Position numbers and translations under genes: made by a program. A stretch of 64,000 nucleotides of DNA, from NCBI GenBank assembly GCA_013396995.1, contig VWZP01005699.1, positions 323,596 through 387,595 of the forward strand. The letters are read 5' to 3'. The notes under the pieces are model-generated. The model did not search any database. It saw only the letters and a program-made list of their open reading frames with translations, and had not been told where the DNA came from. Source of the DNA: Dicaeum eximium. Its lineage: Eukaryota > Chordata > Aves > Passeriformes > Dicaeidae. Positions 61,611 through 64,000 of this stretch are shown here, piece after piece (the first letter of the stretch is position 1; every line of letters starts with the position of its first letter).

Positions 61611-64000
61611 GTTCTGGGACCTTCAAAAGCACTTAATCATTCTCTTTTTTTAAATTCTGTCCCTTCACATATCAAAAACTCCCACTGTTATACTGTTCTA
61701 CTACAGCCGTAACTCTGTTCTCAAGTTACATTACTTTAAGTAAAATTCTGTTAGACGGGACATTTTGAAAATTCTCTAAGATATTAGATGTGACTTTATA
61801 ACCTATTCAGCCAAAGATGGTTTTGTACAGAGATTTTATAATTTATTTTCATGCATTCTATTGCAGTAGAATGAGAAGAAAATACAGTCTATATTGGTTT
61901 CTGTTGTTGTATTGCTTTGTAGTTGTTTTGTTTTGTTTCTGGAAGCATTACAATGTGTAGGTACCAGTAAAATGCTAACAGTAAAAGTGAGGTACCAGAT
62001 ATCAAGTTCACCAATTGGTGAATTCTAGGATTTCTCAGCATAGCCAAGAAAGTAGCCCAAACACTAGTTAGAGAAGCAAAAGAGAAAAAGCTCACAATAA
62101 AGGTCACCGAGTCATCAGTAGACTGAGCAGTTTTTGCTAATCGATCCACAGAAACACTTACATGCATGGATGCCTTTAATAGCTGTTTCAGCACTAAATA
62201 GCATCTGCTTAAAATGATAGCCAACCACAGAAATCGACTGCAGTAATAACCATTCCTCTTATGTATATGAAAGAATGTCTCTCACAAGAGAGACAAGAAA
62301 GGACCCAGAAAAATCATGTCAGTGATATTCTATAAATTTGACACAGTCAGCTACATACAAATGGTTTGGTAATGTTAGTTTAGTGATTACACTATTTTAT
62401 AACATATCAAGGAAGCTCTGCAGTCCCAAAAAGAAGTGGTTGGCACAGGCTATAGCCCTGATCTCTCTAACCTTTTCTTTTCTTCTTGTATGAAACATCT
62501 TGAACATGTATAAAGACCAAAGGATACTAGAATGTGCATTCTACAATGAATGAAAATCTTAGTATATTTAAGCAATAAAATGCTTTGTAGATATTGGTGC
62601 AGTCCAATACGCTTGACACTAGAGTTTTTAGCCATCTTTTCATTTGGAAAAGACTGAAGTGAGGAAAGTTCAGTGAAGTTTATTTTTGTACCTTTGCAGT
62701 CTAACCTATTACTGTGAGAAGTAGATAACATGTTTATAAATATGTATGAAAATTTATGAATTTTTAATATGGTTTCCATAGTCAAGAAAGCACTGAAGAA
62801 AATCACTGATACTCAGAGGTTGTAGGTACTTGCCATATGTTAGTGGTGATCAGACATTTTGCACAACTTTTGGAATAACACAAGTTTTATATGCTGCAGA
62901 TAGCATCATCCTCTTGCCTGGTTTACATTGTTTGACTGCTTCTCTATGGGGAAGTTTGTGAGATAGCACACACTTCTCTGCTGAGGACATTTTTCCTATT
63001 ATCAGATAACATAAGTTGCTCTTTCAAAGTCAGTTCTGACAAAGTAATGTGCTGTAATGTGTTGTACCTACTAATACTTAATTTCAGACAGAATAAAGCA
63101 TGTTCCGTATTATTATTTTTGTATTTGCTTATTTTATTCATTAGAGAGAATTTTCCACATCTTAAGCAAGTATTACACATTTAAAACATAAATTCAACAG
63201 CGATATGATCTCAGAAAAAACAACAGCAGCAACAAACCTAGCAAAACATTATTATTAAATATCATCAGCCTTTACCCTCTTTATTGATCCTTTTCATTCT
63301 TGGAATCATGAAATATAACCTGCAATTAGCTGACTATTATAAAATGCTTCCATCAGTAGTTGTACCTAAAGTTATTTGCTGTTTGTTAAGGTGAATAGGC
63401 TTTGCACTGTCTTCATAATTGTCTTGCACAATTCTGAGAGTTACACTACGCAAAGAGAAGAAAACTCTTTTTTCAGCAAACTAGTGAATCCATGCTTGAA
63501 GTTTGAATTTATTTCCTACTTACTACAATATAATTTTATTTTATTTAGTTAATTAATAAGTTATATTACTTACCTGATCAGCAGCTATTCCTTAAAACAA
63601 CTAACCTCACCTTTATTTCTCCATTAAGATTTTTAGAAATGGGTAAACAATAATGCATGAGGATCCTGTATTTGATTGATTTCTCTAAAATCTCATTTAT
63701 ATTTCACATCTTACTTTCATGTTACATTTACATTTGTAAATGCATAAGTAAGGAATATTAGGCGTCACTTTAAAATTATATCTATAAAGGTGTAGATATA
63801 TATTTTAAAAAACCCTTAATATCTCTGCTTAGAAGATGCAATATCCACTGCAATGACTTATAGCACATGCAGGGATCTCATATTTATTCCACTGCTGAAG
63901 AATTTTGGTGATGCCTTAACAAGCCTAATCACATCAGAACTGCTTTATTTTATGATCCTTTACACTTAAATATTTTACTTAAATATTTATAAATATACTT
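61611..64000. other. AT-rich DNA without recognised genes
   Basis: The longest frame is minus 62281-61889 (stop to stop, with an ATG at 62167). It has two hydrophobic stretches but no known signature. Frames 62806-62450 and 63180-62944 (minus) are likewise unrecognised. A short (AAC)-like run lies near 63218-63236. Confidence 0.5.

Noticed and set aside
1..64000. CRISPR arrays, bacterial operons or phage-like systems
   Set aside because: There are no spaced direct repeats and no dense coding. The composition and repeats are those of a vertebrate nuclear genome.

Overview
The window looks like vertebrate nuclear DNA from a bird, most likely a passerine. It is AT-rich throughout and I find no convincing protein-coding gene, rRNA, tRNA or CRISPR. 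Every segment I can identify is a transposable element of avian type: CR1 LINEs (EN and RT remnants, and the CR1 3' end that reads like 'ggttggactcgatgat...'), solo LTRs of avian ERVL- and ERVK-like families, and one tRNA-headed, CR1-tailed SINE that resembles the zebra-finch TguSINE1. Family names come from memory of avian repeats and no search was run. Most open frames of 60-110 codons are chance frames or lie inside these repeats.

Layout. 401-1415 holds a plus-strand CR1 interrupted by a 693-base assembly gap. 1523-4470 holds a long minus-strand CR1 from the ORF1-like region through EN and RT to the 3' end. 4471-15084 is single-copy-looking AT-rich DNA. 15085-15845 is a minus-strand CR1 3' end split by a solo LTR with a 6-bp target-site duplication (TSD). 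18505-18600 is a short CR1 tail. 20521-21575 carries LTR-like pieces around a small minisatellite. 23226-24640 is a long minus-strand LTR with a GC-rich, CpG-containing core. 32560-34875 holds two CR1s tail to tail, the second carrying a 292-bp insertion flanked by a 6-bp TSD. 44780-46290 is an older CR1 split by a third LTR with a 6-bp TSD. LTRs also lie at about 50329-51135, 51850-52225 (weak), 59399-59983 (ERVL-like, 5-bp TSD) and 60729-61120. The SINE is at 55421-55555 and a last CR1 fragment is at 61165-61610. The remainder is unannotatable AT-rich sequence with microsatellites, hairpins and a few possible regulatory patches.

How it fits together. This is a gene desert or a very large intron that has accumulated retrotransposons. 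CR1 copies came first and LTR elements then landed in at least three of them. All LTRs appear solo, because no gag, pol or env remnant is visible. I did not find a new biological system. The most interesting signals are the three CR1-nested LTR insertions whose TSDs can be read from the sequence, the same aspartate-to-histidine change in the EN GDFN motif of two separate CR1 copies, the tail-to-tail CR1 pairs, and a cluster of three perfect nuclear-receptor half-sites at 36581-36608.
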